From positions 23,912 through 87,911 of the forward strand of contig CAZTZI010000097.1 in assembly GCA_964618115.1 (NCBI GenBank): a stretch of DNA of 64,000 nucleotides, read 5' to 3'. Origin of the DNA: VXNF01 sp964618115 (lineage in GTDB: Bacteria > Actinomycetota > Acidimicrobiia > Acidimicrobiales > CATQHL01). Shown piece by piece: positions 8,269-16,604 of this stretch. Within the stretch, counting starts at the first letter, position 1; every line of letters starts with the position of its first letter. The notes below the pieces were generated by a model. The model was not told the DNA's origin, made no database searches, and was given only the letters and a program-made list of their open reading frames with translations. The position numbers and the translations under genes are program-made.

Positions 8269-9438
8269 ATGACGGAAAAGACATACAAGATCCTGGTGGT
8301 CGACGACGAGGTCGACCTGGAGCCGCTGATGCTTCAGCGCATGCGGCGAGACATCCGATCCGGGCGGTACAGCTTCGTCTTCGCGCACAACGGCATCGAG
8401 GCCCTCGAGAAGCTGAACGAGGACGACACCATCGACATGGTGCTCTCCGACATCAACATGCCGCAGATGGACGGGTTGACGCTTCTCGAGCAGATCCCGC
8501 AGGTCGACCCCAACATCAAGTCCGTGATCGTCTCGGCCTACGGCGACATGAAGAACATCCGGACGGCCATGAACCGGGGCGCCTTCGACTTCGTCACCAA
8601 ACCCCTCGACTTCACCGACCTGCGTATCACCATCGAGCGCACGCTCGCCCACCTCACCGAGTGGCGAGCCGCTCTGGCGTCGCGCGACCAGCTGGTCTCC
8701 CTGCAGAAGGAACTCGACGTCGCCAACAAGATGCAGAAATCGATCCTTCCGACGCGATTCCCGCGCAAGGACGACTACGAGGTGTTCGCCCACATGGAAC
8801 CGGCCCGCAATGTCGGGGGCGATTTCTACGACGTCATCAACCTCGAGCACGGTCGCATCGGGCTGTGCATCGCCGACGTGTCCGACAAGGGGGTACCCGC
8901 GGCTCTCTTCATGATGTCCAGCCGCACCCTGTTGAAAGGTGCGTCCATCGGCTGTGACAACCCCGGCGACGTCCTGCGAGAGGTCAACGAACTCTTGCGC
9001 GAGACGAACGACACCGAGATGTTCGTGACTTTGCTCTACGGGATCTACGACCCCGCCACCGGCGACTTCACGTACGCGAACGGCGGGCACAACGAGCCAC
9101 TCCTGATCCGACCGGACGGAAGCTCATCGTTGCTCCCCCGTACCGGCGGGATCATCCTCGGCGTCATGGCCGGCATGGACTTCGCCCACAACACGGTCAA
9201 CGTCGGACCGGGGGACACCCTGTTCCTCTACACCGACGGCGTGAGCGAGGCGATGAACGTGACGGCCGAAGAGTTCGGAATGGAGAGGCTCGCGGCGATC
9301 TTCGCCGACGCCCCGCCGAGCGACGCGGAGGAGACGACGATGGCCGTCTTCACGGCGGTGCACACTTTCGCCGGGGAGACGCCCCAGTCCGACGACATCA
9401 CATGTCTGACGCTTCATCGCAGCGAGTCGGGAAGTTGA
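8269..9438 (+). CDS. Response regulator with PP2C (RsbU/SpoIIE) phosphatase output
   Basis: 389 aa. Residues about 6-125 are a receiver domain: acidic pocket D12-D13, phospho-acceptor D61 in VLSDINMP and K111 in TKPLD. A coiled linker spans about 128-160. Residues about 175-385 form a SpoIIE-type PP2C domain with GGDFYD (183-188) and IADVSDKG (201-208) binding divalent metal, and a C-terminal DDITC. Predicted role: on phosphorylation by a histidine kinase, such as the one ending this operon, it dephosphorylates the STAS antagonist. It lies 80 nt downstream of the STAS gene and overlaps the next gene. Confidence 0.9.
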   Translation: MTEKTYKILVVDDEVDLEPLMLQRMRRDIRSGRYSFVFAHNGIEALEKLNEDDTIDMVLSDINMPQMDGLTLLEQIPQVDPNIKSVIVSAYGDMKNIRTAMNRGAFDFVTKPLDFTDLRITIERTLAHLTEWRAALASRDQLVSLQKELDVANKMQKSILPTRFPRKDDYEVFAHMEPARNVGGDFYDVINLEHGRIGLCIADVSDKGVPAALFMMSSRTLLKGASIGCDNPGDVLREVNELLRETNDTEMFVTLLYGIYDPATGDFTYANGGHNEPLLIRPDGSSSLLPRTGGIILGVMAGMDFAHNTVNVGPGDTLFLYTDGVSEAMNVTAEEFGMERLAAIFADAPPSDAEETTMAVFTAVHTFAGETPQSDDITCLTLHRSESGS

Positions 9439-9860
9439 GTTCCTATTTCTGCCTGGAGGTCGGATCGGCGGAGAACGAGTCGGTCGATGATGCCCTGCGG
9501 CACATAGAGCAATCGGTCGATGAGTTCGGCCGCCAGGAGCAGTGGCCCGACGATCTCATCTTCAAGCTGCACCTCATCCTGGAGGAACTCGGTCTCAACG
9601 CCATGACCTATGGCGGCGCCTCGAGCGTGCGGATCGTCATCTCCGAGGAAGCCGGCATGGTCAGCATCGAGATCTCCGACGACGGTGGTGCCTTCGATCC
9701 ACTGACCGAGGCTCCCCAGCCCGACGTGAACGCGGCGCTGGAGGAGCGATCCATCGGTGGCCTGGGAATCCATCTGGTGCGCACGTTGACCAACGACTTG
9801 AGTTATCGACGGGAAGGGGGTCGGAACCATCTGACCCTGGTCACGCGGCGACCGGAATGA
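9402..9860 (+). CDS. RsbW-like anti-sigma factor serine kinase (HATPase_c)
   Basis: 152 aa. GHKL ATPase fold: N-box EELGLNA (N66), a Mg/ATP segment around ISDDGGAFDP and a GGLGIHLV G-box. Stand-alone proteins of this type phosphorylate STAS antagonists and bind sigma factors or other targets. ATG at 9402 overlaps the phosphatase gene by 37 nt; an in-frame TTG at 9435 would give a 4-nt TTGA overlap and is an alternative start, losing 11 residues. No sigma factor gene is nearby, so the target is unknown. Confidence 0.85.
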   Translation: MSDASSQRVGKLSSYFCLEVGSAENESVDDALRHIEQSVDEFGRQEQWPDDLIFKLHLILEELGLNAMTYGGASSVRIVISEEAGMVSIEISDDGGAFDPLTEAPQPDVNAALEERSIGGLGIHLVRTLTNDLSYRREGGRNHLTLVTRRPE

Positions 9861-11113
9861 TCGCCGCGACGCGCCGGAGTGTTTCGCCGGCGCTCGGGCT
9901 GCTCGCACTGCTCGCGGTGGTTGCCACGAGTTGCACCCCGGAGGACGGTTCCGACGGCCCGCGAGGCGCCGTCCCCACCACCTCGGTGCCGACCACCGAG
10001 GCACCGGTGAACACGGTGCCCACACTCGAATCCGAGGGCATCTTCGAGGACTCCGTCCTCTTCGGCCAGTCGGCGGCCTTCAGCGGCCCGGCGCAGGAAC
10101 TCGGCAAGAACATGCGGCTCGGTATCGAGGCCGCATTCGCCGAGGCCAACCGGAACGGTGGCGTCCATGGCCGCCGTCTGGACCTGGTCTCGCTCGACGA
10201 CGCCTACGAACCCGAGGCCGCCGTCACCAACACGCAGCAACTCATCGACTCCGACGGGGTCTTCGCGTTGATCGGTGAGGTCGGAACCCCGACCTCACGG
10301 TCGGCCACCCCGGTCGCGGCCGCTGCTCAGGTCCCCTTCATCGCCCCGTTCACCGGTGCTGAGTTCCTGCGCAACGACGAGTGGCGCAACATCGTCAACC
10401 TCCGGTCCTCCTATTACCAGGAGACCGAGGAGATCGTCGCCAGGCTGATCGCCGACCGGGGCATCGACCGCATCGCGGTGATGTTCCAGGACGACTCCTT
10501 CGGCCGTGCGGGCTACCGGGGCGTGCTGCAGGCGCTCGACCGTCGCGACATGAAGCCGGTGGCCATCGGGCTGTACCCGCGCAACACCACGGCGGTCCGG
10601 ACCGCCTTGCTGGATCTCCAACAGGGACATCCCGAAGCCGTGGTGATGGTCGGGGCCTACCAGCCGGTGGCGTCGCTGATCCGCTGGGCGCGCCACCTCG
10701 GCGAGGACTGGATCTTCGTCACGATCTCCTTCGTCGGATCCAACGCCCTCGCCGAGGAGCTGGGAGCCGGCGGCGATGGTGTCTTCGTGACGCAGGTTGT
10801 GCCCTTCCCGACCGACGACTCGCTACCGGTGGTGGCGTCGTACCTCGACGCGCTCGGAGCGCACTTCCCCCGCGAATCGCCGGGGTTCGTCTCGTTGGAG
10901 GGGTACCTGGCCGGCCGCCTGGCGATCGTCGGGCTCGAGCGCTGCGGGCGCGACCTCACGCGGGCCTGCTTCCTCGACGAGATCCTGCACGGTGATCCCG
11001 TCGACATCGACGGCTTCCAGCTTGCTTTCGGCACCGACGACAACCAGGGCTCCGACGCGGTGTTCCTGACCATGCTCGAGAGCGGGCGCTACGTGCCGAC
11101 CGACTCGATGTGA
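9857..11113 (+). CDS. Periplasmic binding lipoprotein of the branched-chain amino acid (type I) family
   Basis: 418 aa. N-terminal signal with a cysteine at the end of VVATSC, followed by a Thr/Pro-rich linker (about 30-55) and a Peripla_BP_6/LivJ-like domain starting near SVLFGQSAAFSGPAQELG. The start overlaps the kinase stop (ATGA). There is no permease or ATPase in this operon; the next gene is a membrane histidine kinase. That setting suggests a ligand receptor for the kinase and not a transport component. This is inference from gene order, but binding proteins that feed sensor kinases are known. Confidence 0.85.
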   Translation: MIAATRRSVSPALGLLALLAVVATSCTPEDGSDGPRGAVPTTSVPTTEAPVNTVPTLESEGIFEDSVLFGQSAAFSGPAQELGKNMRLGIEAAFAEANRNGGVHGRRLDLVSLDDAYEPEAAVTNTQQLIDSDGVFALIGEVGTPTSRSATPVAAAAQVPFIAPFTGAEFLRNDEWRNIVNLRSSYYQETEEIVARLIADRGIDRIAVMFQDDSFGRAGYRGVLQALDRRDMKPVAIGLYPRNTTAVRTALLDLQQGHPEAVVMVGAYQPVASLIRWARHLGEDWIFVTISFVGSNALAEELGAGGDGVFVTQVVPFPTDDSLPVVASYLDALGAHFPRESPGFVSLEGYLAGRLAIVGLERCGRDLTRACFLDEILHGDPVDIDGFQLAFGTDDNQGSDAVFLTMLESGRYVPTDSM

Positions 11114-11180
11114 CCGCGGTGGAGGTCATGACGGCATCGGCGCGGCGGCAGGGATCCGGCTCCGAGCAGGACCAGAGGCC

Positions 11181-13364
11181 ATGAGAGACCTGCTGCGCAG
11201 GTTGGTGGCGCTCGCCTTCCGCATCTCCACGCAGATGTACGTCGCCATCGGGGTGCTCGTCACCATGACGATCGCCGCCATCGCCGTCACCTGGCTCTCG
11301 TTCAACAGCATCGACGACGCCCAGGACCGCGTGAACACCGAGAGCCTGCCCCGCATCGTCACCGCCTTCCGGATCACCGAGTTGAGCAGCGAGCTGGTGG
11401 CCGCCGCGCCGCGCCTGACCGTCGCAGCGACACCCGAGGAACTCGCCGCGGTCTCCGCCGAGATCGTGGACACGCAGGACGAGTTCCGCCGGGAGCTGGA
11501 TCAGCTGCAACAGCAGGACGTCGACGCCGCGCTGTTCGTGTCGATCCGCTCGCGCGGCCGGCAGCTCGAGTCGAACATCGCCCAGATCGAGACCGAGATG
11601 CCGACATCGTTCGCGCTGGCCGCGAAGATCGAGTCCGTCCGCATCGAACTGGCCGACCTCCGCCGGAAACTCGAGGGGATTCTCATCCCGGCACTCGACG
11701 AGCAGCTCTTCTACCAGATCACCGGATACCAGCTGATCAGCGAGCCCCCCGCACCGCGTGACCAGCACTTCAACGAGAGCGAGTTCATCCGCTACCGGCA
11801 CCTCCAGGCGCTGCAGACCGACACGGCCATCGCCACGCAGTTGCTGTCCACGGCCTTCACCGTCTCGAACGCCTCGCTGATCGAGCCGCTGCAGGAGAGC
11901 TTCGAGTCCGTCGTCGATCGGATCGAGATCAGCGCCACAGCCATCGGGTTGATCGCCCAGCGAGCCTTCCTGATCTCCACCCTCGCCGACCTGTTCGAGT
12001 TGGGCCTCGGCTCCGAGAGCGGCTTCGCCCTGACGACCGAGCAGCTGAGACTCGGCGAGCGCCAGCGCCAGCTGCTGGCGCAGAATCGGGTACAGGCCGC
12101 CGAGCTCGCGTCCGAGGTGGAGCACTTGATCAGCGCCGCCCAGGCGGATACCCGGTCGGCGACCGATGCCTCCTCCGAGGCCATCTCGACCTCCCGCATC
12201 CTGCTGCTCGTGATCGCCGCCATCAGCGTGGTTGTGGCGCTCTCGGTCATCTGGGGGTTCGTAGGCCGGATCCTGCTGCGCCGCCTCAACCAGCTGTCCG
12301 ATCGGATGCGTCGCATGGCCGACGGTGATCTGGAGGACGAGGTCGTGATCGCCGGGCGCGACGAGGTCACCGAGATGGCTGCGGCTCTCGAGGTGTTCCG
12401 GCGGCATGCGCTGGAGGTCCAGAGGCTCAACCTGGTGGAGAAGCTGGCGGAGGAGCTGGGCGACAAGAACACCCAGCTGGAGGAGGTGTTGAACGAGTTG
12501 CACCGCGCCCAGGACCAGATCGTGATGCGCGAGAAACTTGCCGCGCTGGGTGAGGTGACCGCCGGGGTCGCACACGAGATCCGCAATCCGCTCAACTTCG
12601 TGAAGAACTTCTCCGAGGTCTCCGGGGAGTTGGTCGAAGAGCTTCGCGAGGTTCTCGACGAAGCCGAGGACGAACTGACCGACGAGCAGCGGGAACTCAT
12701 CCTGGAGATCGCCGCGGACCTCACCGAGAACCTCGAGCGCATCAGCTCGCACGGCAACCGGGCCAACAGCATCGTGCACGACATGCTCATGATGAGCCGC
12801 GAGACGGGCGAATGGCGCCTGGCCGACATCAACGGGCTCATCGAGGAGCACGCCAGGCTGGCGTTCCACAGCGCCCGGGCGGTCGACCCCGACTTCCAGT
12901 TGAACCTCGAGTTCGATCTGGATCCTGAGATCGGCGAACTCGAGGTCCTTCCTCAGGACCTGGGCCGGGTCTTCATCAACATGGTCGGGAACAGTTGCCA
13001 CGCCACCGACGAGAAGCGCAAGGAACTGCTGGAGGCCGGCGAGGGCCGGTCCTTCATGCCCACGGTGCGGACGACGAGCCGGAAACTCGCCGACGCCATC
13101 GAGATCACGATCCACGACAACGGCAAGGGCATCCCGCCGGAGGTGGTCGACAAGATCTTCAATCCGTTCTTCACCACGAAGCCCACCGACCAGGGAACGG
13201 GGCTGGGTCTGGCCATCACGAACGACATCATCCGGGAGCACGGCGGCTCGATCCGGGTGGACTCCACCCCCGGGGAGTCCACGGACATGGTGATCACGCT
13301 TCCTCTGCAGCGCTCGGAGGTCCCCGTGGAGGGTCCGGCGGCAACCGTTCCGACCGAGGCCTGA
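11181..13364 (+). CDS. Membrane sensor histidine kinase with large periplasmic domain and HAMP
   Basis: 727 aa. One membrane segment near residues 18-40, a long helical extracytoplasmic domain to about 335, a second membrane segment near 338-362, then HAMP, a coiled coil, the H-box GVAHEIRNPLNF with H465, and a HATPase domain with N-box NMVGNSCHA, DNGKGIP and GTGLGLAI. It probably senses the lipoprotein encoded 67 nt upstream and phosphorylates the REC-PP2C protein of the same operon. The helical sensor resembles those of TorS-type kinases. No receiver domain is fused. Confidence 0.88.
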   Translation: MRDLLRRLVALAFRISTQMYVAIGVLVTMTIAAIAVTWLSFNSIDDAQDRVNTESLPRIVTAFRITELSSELVAAAPRLTVAATPEELAAVSAEIVDTQDEFRRELDQLQQQDVDAALFVSIRSRGRQLESNIAQIETEMPTSFALAAKIESVRIELADLRRKLEGILIPALDEQLFYQITGYQLISEPPAPRDQHFNESEFIRYRHLQALQTDTAIATQLLSTAFTVSNASLIEPLQESFESVVDRIEISATAIGLIAQRAFLISTLADLFELGLGSESGFALTTEQLRLGERQRQLLAQNRVQAAELASEVEHLISAAQADTRSATDASSEAISTSRILLLVIAAISVVVALSVIWGFVGRILLRRLNQLSDRMRRMADGDLEDEVVIAGRDEVTEMAAALEVFRRHALEVQRLNLVEKLAEELGDKNTQLEEVLNELHRAQDQIVMREKLAALGEVTAGVAHEIRNPLNFVKNFSEVSGELVEELREVLDEAEDELTDEQRELILEIAADLTENLERISSHGNRANSIVHDMLMMSRETGEWRLADINGLIEEHARLAFHSARAVDPDFQLNLEFDLDPEIGELEVLPQDLGRVFINMVGNSCHATDEKRKELLEAGEGRSFMPTVRTTSRKLADAIEITIHDNGKGIPPEVVDKIFNPFFTTKPTDQGTGLGLAITNDIIREHGGSIRVDSTPGESTDMVITLPLQRSEVPVEGPAATVPTEA

Positions 13365-13370
13365 CCGCCC

Positions 13371-13393
13371 CGGCGGCAGTCCGTCAGCCGCCG
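13371..13393. terminator. Hairpin between convergent kinase and formate dehydrogenase genes
   Basis: CGGCGGC and GCCGCCG form a perfect 7-bp stem around a 9-nt loop. It lies in the 19-nt gap and runs into the last codons of the minus-strand gene. No T-run is present on either side. Confidence 0.4.
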
Positions 13394-15273
13394 AGTGGTT
13401 CGATGCGGACCGCTGTGGCCTTGAACCCGGCGGTGCCGGAGAGTGGATCCCAGTCGTCGGGCACCAGCAGGTTCGTATCCACCTGCTCCGGGAAGTGGAA
13501 CGTCAGGAACGCCAGGCCCTCGACGAGATCAGGATCGAAGCGGACCGGGGCCTCCACGGCGCCGCGGCGGGACACCACCCGGACCAACTCACCTTCGGCG
13601 ATACCCAGTCGCCGGGCGTCGGCGGCGCACACGTCCAACTCCTCCCGGCGCCGCAGGGGCGACTCGAACGAACCCGACTGCACGCCCGTGTTGAACGAGT
13701 CAAGGCGTCGCCCCGTCGTCAGACGGATGGGGTAGTCCTCGTCGAGGCCGTCGAGGGGTGCCTCCCACTGCACCGGCTGGAACGCCACCCGGGGGCCCTC
13801 GAGAGGATCGGTCCAGAGGCGGCCGTGCAGGAACTGCGTCCCCGGGTGCTCCAGGTCGGGGCAGGGCCAGCGGATTCCCCCGAGCTCATCGAGTCGCTCG
13901 TAGCTCATGCCGGCGTGCTTGACCGAGAGCGACCGGACTTCGTTCCAGACCGCCTCCGCATCCGGTTCACCCCAGTCGTGCCCCAACTCGCGAGCAAGTG
14001 CGAAGACGATCGCCAGGTCGTCGAGGGCGTCGCCGGGAGGCGGCACCGCCGGCCGCACGAGCTGCACGCGCCGCTCGCTGGAGGTCACCGTGCCCGCCGT
14101 CTCGGCGAAGCTGGCCGCGGCGGGCAGTACCACATCGGCCATCTGCGCGGTGGCGGTGGCGAAGATGTCCTGGACCACGAGGAACTCCAGCTCATCGAGC
14201 AGCTTGCGGGCGTGGGCCACGTCCGCCTCGGAGTCGGCGGGGTTCTCACCGACCACGTACAGCGAACGCAGGCGCCGCTCCTCCATCGCCTCGAACATCT
14301 CCGACAGGTGCCAGCCGGGTCGCGGCGGTATCGGTGCCCCCCAGACCGCCTCGAAGCGCCGGCGCTCGGCCTCGTCGGTCAGATCGGCGAATCCGGGCAG
14401 GCGGCTCGGCAGCGCGCCCATGTCGCCGCCGCCCTGCACGTTGTTCTGCCCGCGCAGCGGCGCCAGACCCGAGCCGTAGCGCCCGACGTGACCGCAAAGC
14501 AGCGCCAGGTTGATGAGGGCGAAGACGTTGTCGGCGGCGTTGTGGTGCTCGGTGATGCCGAGCGTCCAGCACAACTGGGCCCGCTCGGCCGTGGCATAGG
14601 TGTGGGCCAACTCGGCGATGGCGTCGGCGGGCACACCCGTGATGGATGCGGCGACCTCCGGCGTGTACGGCTCGACACTCGCCGCGTACGCCTCGAAGTC
14701 GGAGGTGGCGTGCCCGATGAAGTACTCGTTGTGCAGCCCGGCAGCGATGATCTCCCGCGCCATGGCGTTGGCCAGGGCGATGTCGGATCCCACGTCGACG
14801 CCCAACCACAGGTCCGCGAAACTGGCCGAGGCGCTGCGCCTCGGGTCGATCACCACCAACTTCGCGCCGTTGCGCCGGCCCCGCAGCATGCGGTGGAACA
14901 TGATCGGGTGCGCGTTGCGGGCGTTGGAGCCCCACAGCACGATCAGGTCGGTGTCTTCGAGCTCCTCATACGAACTCGTCCCTCCCCCGATTCCGAAGAC
15001 CGTCGCCAGACCGACGACGCTGGGGGCATGTCAAGTTCGATTGCAGCTGTCGATGTTGTTGGAGCCGATGACGGTGCGGGCGAACTTCTGCAGGGTGTAG
15101 TTCAACTCGTTCGTCGCCTTGGAGCAGCTGAAGGCGCCGAAACTCTGCGGCCCGTGGCGCTGGACCGAGCGCTGCAGGCCACCGGTCGCGGCTGCGAGCG
15201 CCTCGGGCCAGCTCGCGGGCCGCAGGTCGCCGCCGCGATCGCGGATCAGCGGCTCGGTGAGGCGCTGAGGCAT
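13384..15273 (-). CDS. fdhF: Selenocysteine formate dehydrogenase catalytic subunit (Mo-bisPGD), N-terminally short
   Basis: 629 aa if the in-frame TGA at 15033-15031 is read as selenocysteine (residue 81). The context CNRT-Sec-HAPS matches the CARV-Sec-HGPS active site of E. coli FdhF, where Sec binds Mo and the next His takes part in catalysis. Both halves are in the same frame and both match the family: ELNYTLQKFARTVIGSNN before the TGA, and LWGSNARNAHPI, GQNNVQGGGDMG and a C-terminal molybdopterin dinucleotide-binding domain after it. A SECIS-type hairpin follows the TGA. Oddity: the first residues align with about residue 60 of FdhF, so the N-terminal CPYC-x2-GC 4Fe-4S segment is missing and I found no such motif upstream in frame. 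That cluster may sit on another subunit. The start is 10 nt after the upstream gene, with a poor ribosome-binding site. Confidence 0.88.
15001..15033 (-). promoter_or_regulatory. Bacterial SECIS element with UGA codon
   Basis: The UGA (15033-15031) is followed after 11 nt by a 7-bp stem (CGUCGUC with GGCGACG, one U-G pair) closed by the loop GGUCU at 15012-15008. The E. coli fdhF SECIS has the same GGUCU loop at the same distance (nt 19-23 after UGA). This would recruit SelB with Sec-tRNA. Confidence 0.85.
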
Positions 15274-15283
15274 GGCCCGGTGC

Positions 15284-15607
15284 CTACTCGCCGGCGCCGG
15301 CGACGGCAGGCACCTCCACGCCGGGCCGGTAGTGGATGAAGAGTTCCTCGATGACCTCGCGGAGTCCCGCAGTGTCGGCGCCCTTGCTCATGTCGAGCGT
15401 GATGACGTTGGAGTTGACATGCATGCCGTCGATCGAGCCGCGGGCGAACAACCGGCGCGCCAACTCATCGGGCGGGCGGAGTCGATTCGGCGGCGGCGGG
15501 CTGTCGTAGTACTCGTGTCCCATCCCGGTGAGTGAGCGGTTGATCTCGAACCGCACGACGCCCGGTCGCGACGACGGCCTCTCGATCACGGTGACGGGCT
15601 GTCCCAC
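15284..15607 (-). CDS. Nfu N-terminal-domain-like small protein
   Basis: About 107 aa. The segments SLTGMGHEYY and RRLFARGSIDGMHVNSNVI resemble the N-terminal domain of Nfu-type iron-sulfur scaffold proteins (Scaffold Nfu/NifU N), without the C-terminal CxxC cluster-binding domain. This is a weak, motif-level match. It sits 11 nt after the RNase HII gene and 10 nt before the formate dehydrogenase gene. The start is uncertain: GTG at 15607 is the first suitable codon after the RNase HII stop, with no clear ribosome-binding site; GTG at 15592 is another candidate. A link to iron-sulfur or FDH maturation is speculation. Confidence 0.55.
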   Translation of the reverse strand: MGQPVTVIERPSSRPGVVRFEINRSLTGMGHEYYDSPPPPNRLRPPDELARRLFARGSIDGMHVNSNVITLDMSKGADTAGLREVIEELFIHYRPGVEVPAVAGAGE

Positions 15608-15618
15608 GAACGCCCATG

Positions 15619-16389
15619 CTAGCGGTGGTCCAGTAGGCGGGGTTGCGCGTCGGAGCCCACCCCCGTCGGCTCGCCGGAGGGCAGATACTGCATGAACGCC
15701 CAGGTTCGTCGATGGATGGCGGACGGGCCCCAGGCTGCCAGCGCGGCGCGGTGCCGCGGGCACGGGTACCCCTTGTTGCGATCGAAGTCGTAGACCGGAT
15801 AGTCGACTGCCTGCCGCACCATCCTGCGGTCCCGCCAGACCTTGGCGAGAACCGATGCCGCCGCCAGCGACACACAACGGGCATCGCCTCCGACGACAGT
15901 GCGCACGGGTCCGTCGAAGCACCCGGCTCCCGCCGACGGGGCCCCGGGCGCTGGTGACACGAAGTCCCAGCGCCCATCCAGTAACACGCCGTCAGGACGG
16001 ACCTCCAGTGATTCCAGAGCGCGCGCCGCGGCAAGGCGCTGTGCGGCGGACATGCCGAGTTCGTCACACTCGGCGGCACTGGCACATCCCACCCCCCAGT
16101 CCTCACAGCCCGCCGTGATCAGCTCGAACAGCCGCTCGCGCTGAGCCGCTCTCAGCTGCTTGGAGTCACGAACACCCTCGGCGAACGTGCCGTGGCCCCC
16201 GCCGGCGCGCAACGCCGCCGCCGCGACGACGAGCGGACCCGCCCAGGCGCCCCGGCCGACCTCGTCGAGACCGACCACGACCCGGACTCCGGCACCCCAG
16301 AATTCCCGCTCGCGGGCGAGATCGGGCCGCCGGGGAGCCGCGTGTGCGGCCTTCGAGGAGGTGACTCCGGCGGGCACCTGCGTGCGCAT
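15619..16389 (-). CDS. rnhB: Ribonuclease HII
   Basis: 256 aa. Removes ribonucleotides and RNA primers from RNA-DNA hybrids. VVGLDEVGRGAWAGPL carries the first catalytic Asp-Glu pair, a later DGRWDF supplies the third acid, and VAKVWRDRRM plus the C-terminal NKGYPCPRH are typical RNase HII segments. A 40-residue stretch precedes the core; ATG at 16389 is the best start, because the frame upstream is Arg-rich and unrelated to the family. Confidence 0.88.
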   Translation of the reverse strand: MRTQVPAGVTSSKAAHAAPRRPDLAREREFWGAGVRVVVGLDEVGRGAWAGPLVVAAAALRAGGGHGTFAEGVRDSKQLRAAQRERLFELITAGCEDWGVGCASAAECDELGMSAAQRLAAARALESLEVRPDGVLLDGRWDFVSPAPGAPSAGAGCFDGPVRTVVGGDARCVSLAAASVLAKVWRDRRMVRQAVDYPVYDFDRNKGYPCPRHRAALAAWGPSAIHRRTWAFMQYLPSGEPTGVGSDAQPRLLDHR

Positions 16390-16604
16390 CGGTCTCAGCC
16401 GGCTCTCTCGGGGACGGGCCAACCGGAGACGATCGGCAGGAATCGACTCACGAGGCGACTGTAGGCGCCGCCGACACTCGCGTCCGCCACCTCCACTGCC
16501 TGGCCCGGGGCGACACTCCTGGCGGACCGGAGCGCGGCACGCCGTTCTCCTCGATGAACGCGGCGGTGCGAGCTGGGCCTCAGGTGCGTCGCGGGAAGGA
16601 CGGC

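Noticed and set aside
10956..13241. 761-codon minus-strand frame opposite the histidine kinase
   Set aside because: Composition is typical of an antisense shadow, and the plus strand encodes a complete kinase.
14940..15273. The formate dehydrogenase as a frameshifted or nonsense pseudogene in two pieces
   Set aside because: Both pieces are in one frame, the stop is TGA at the Sec position, and a SECIS hairpin follows at the canonical distance.
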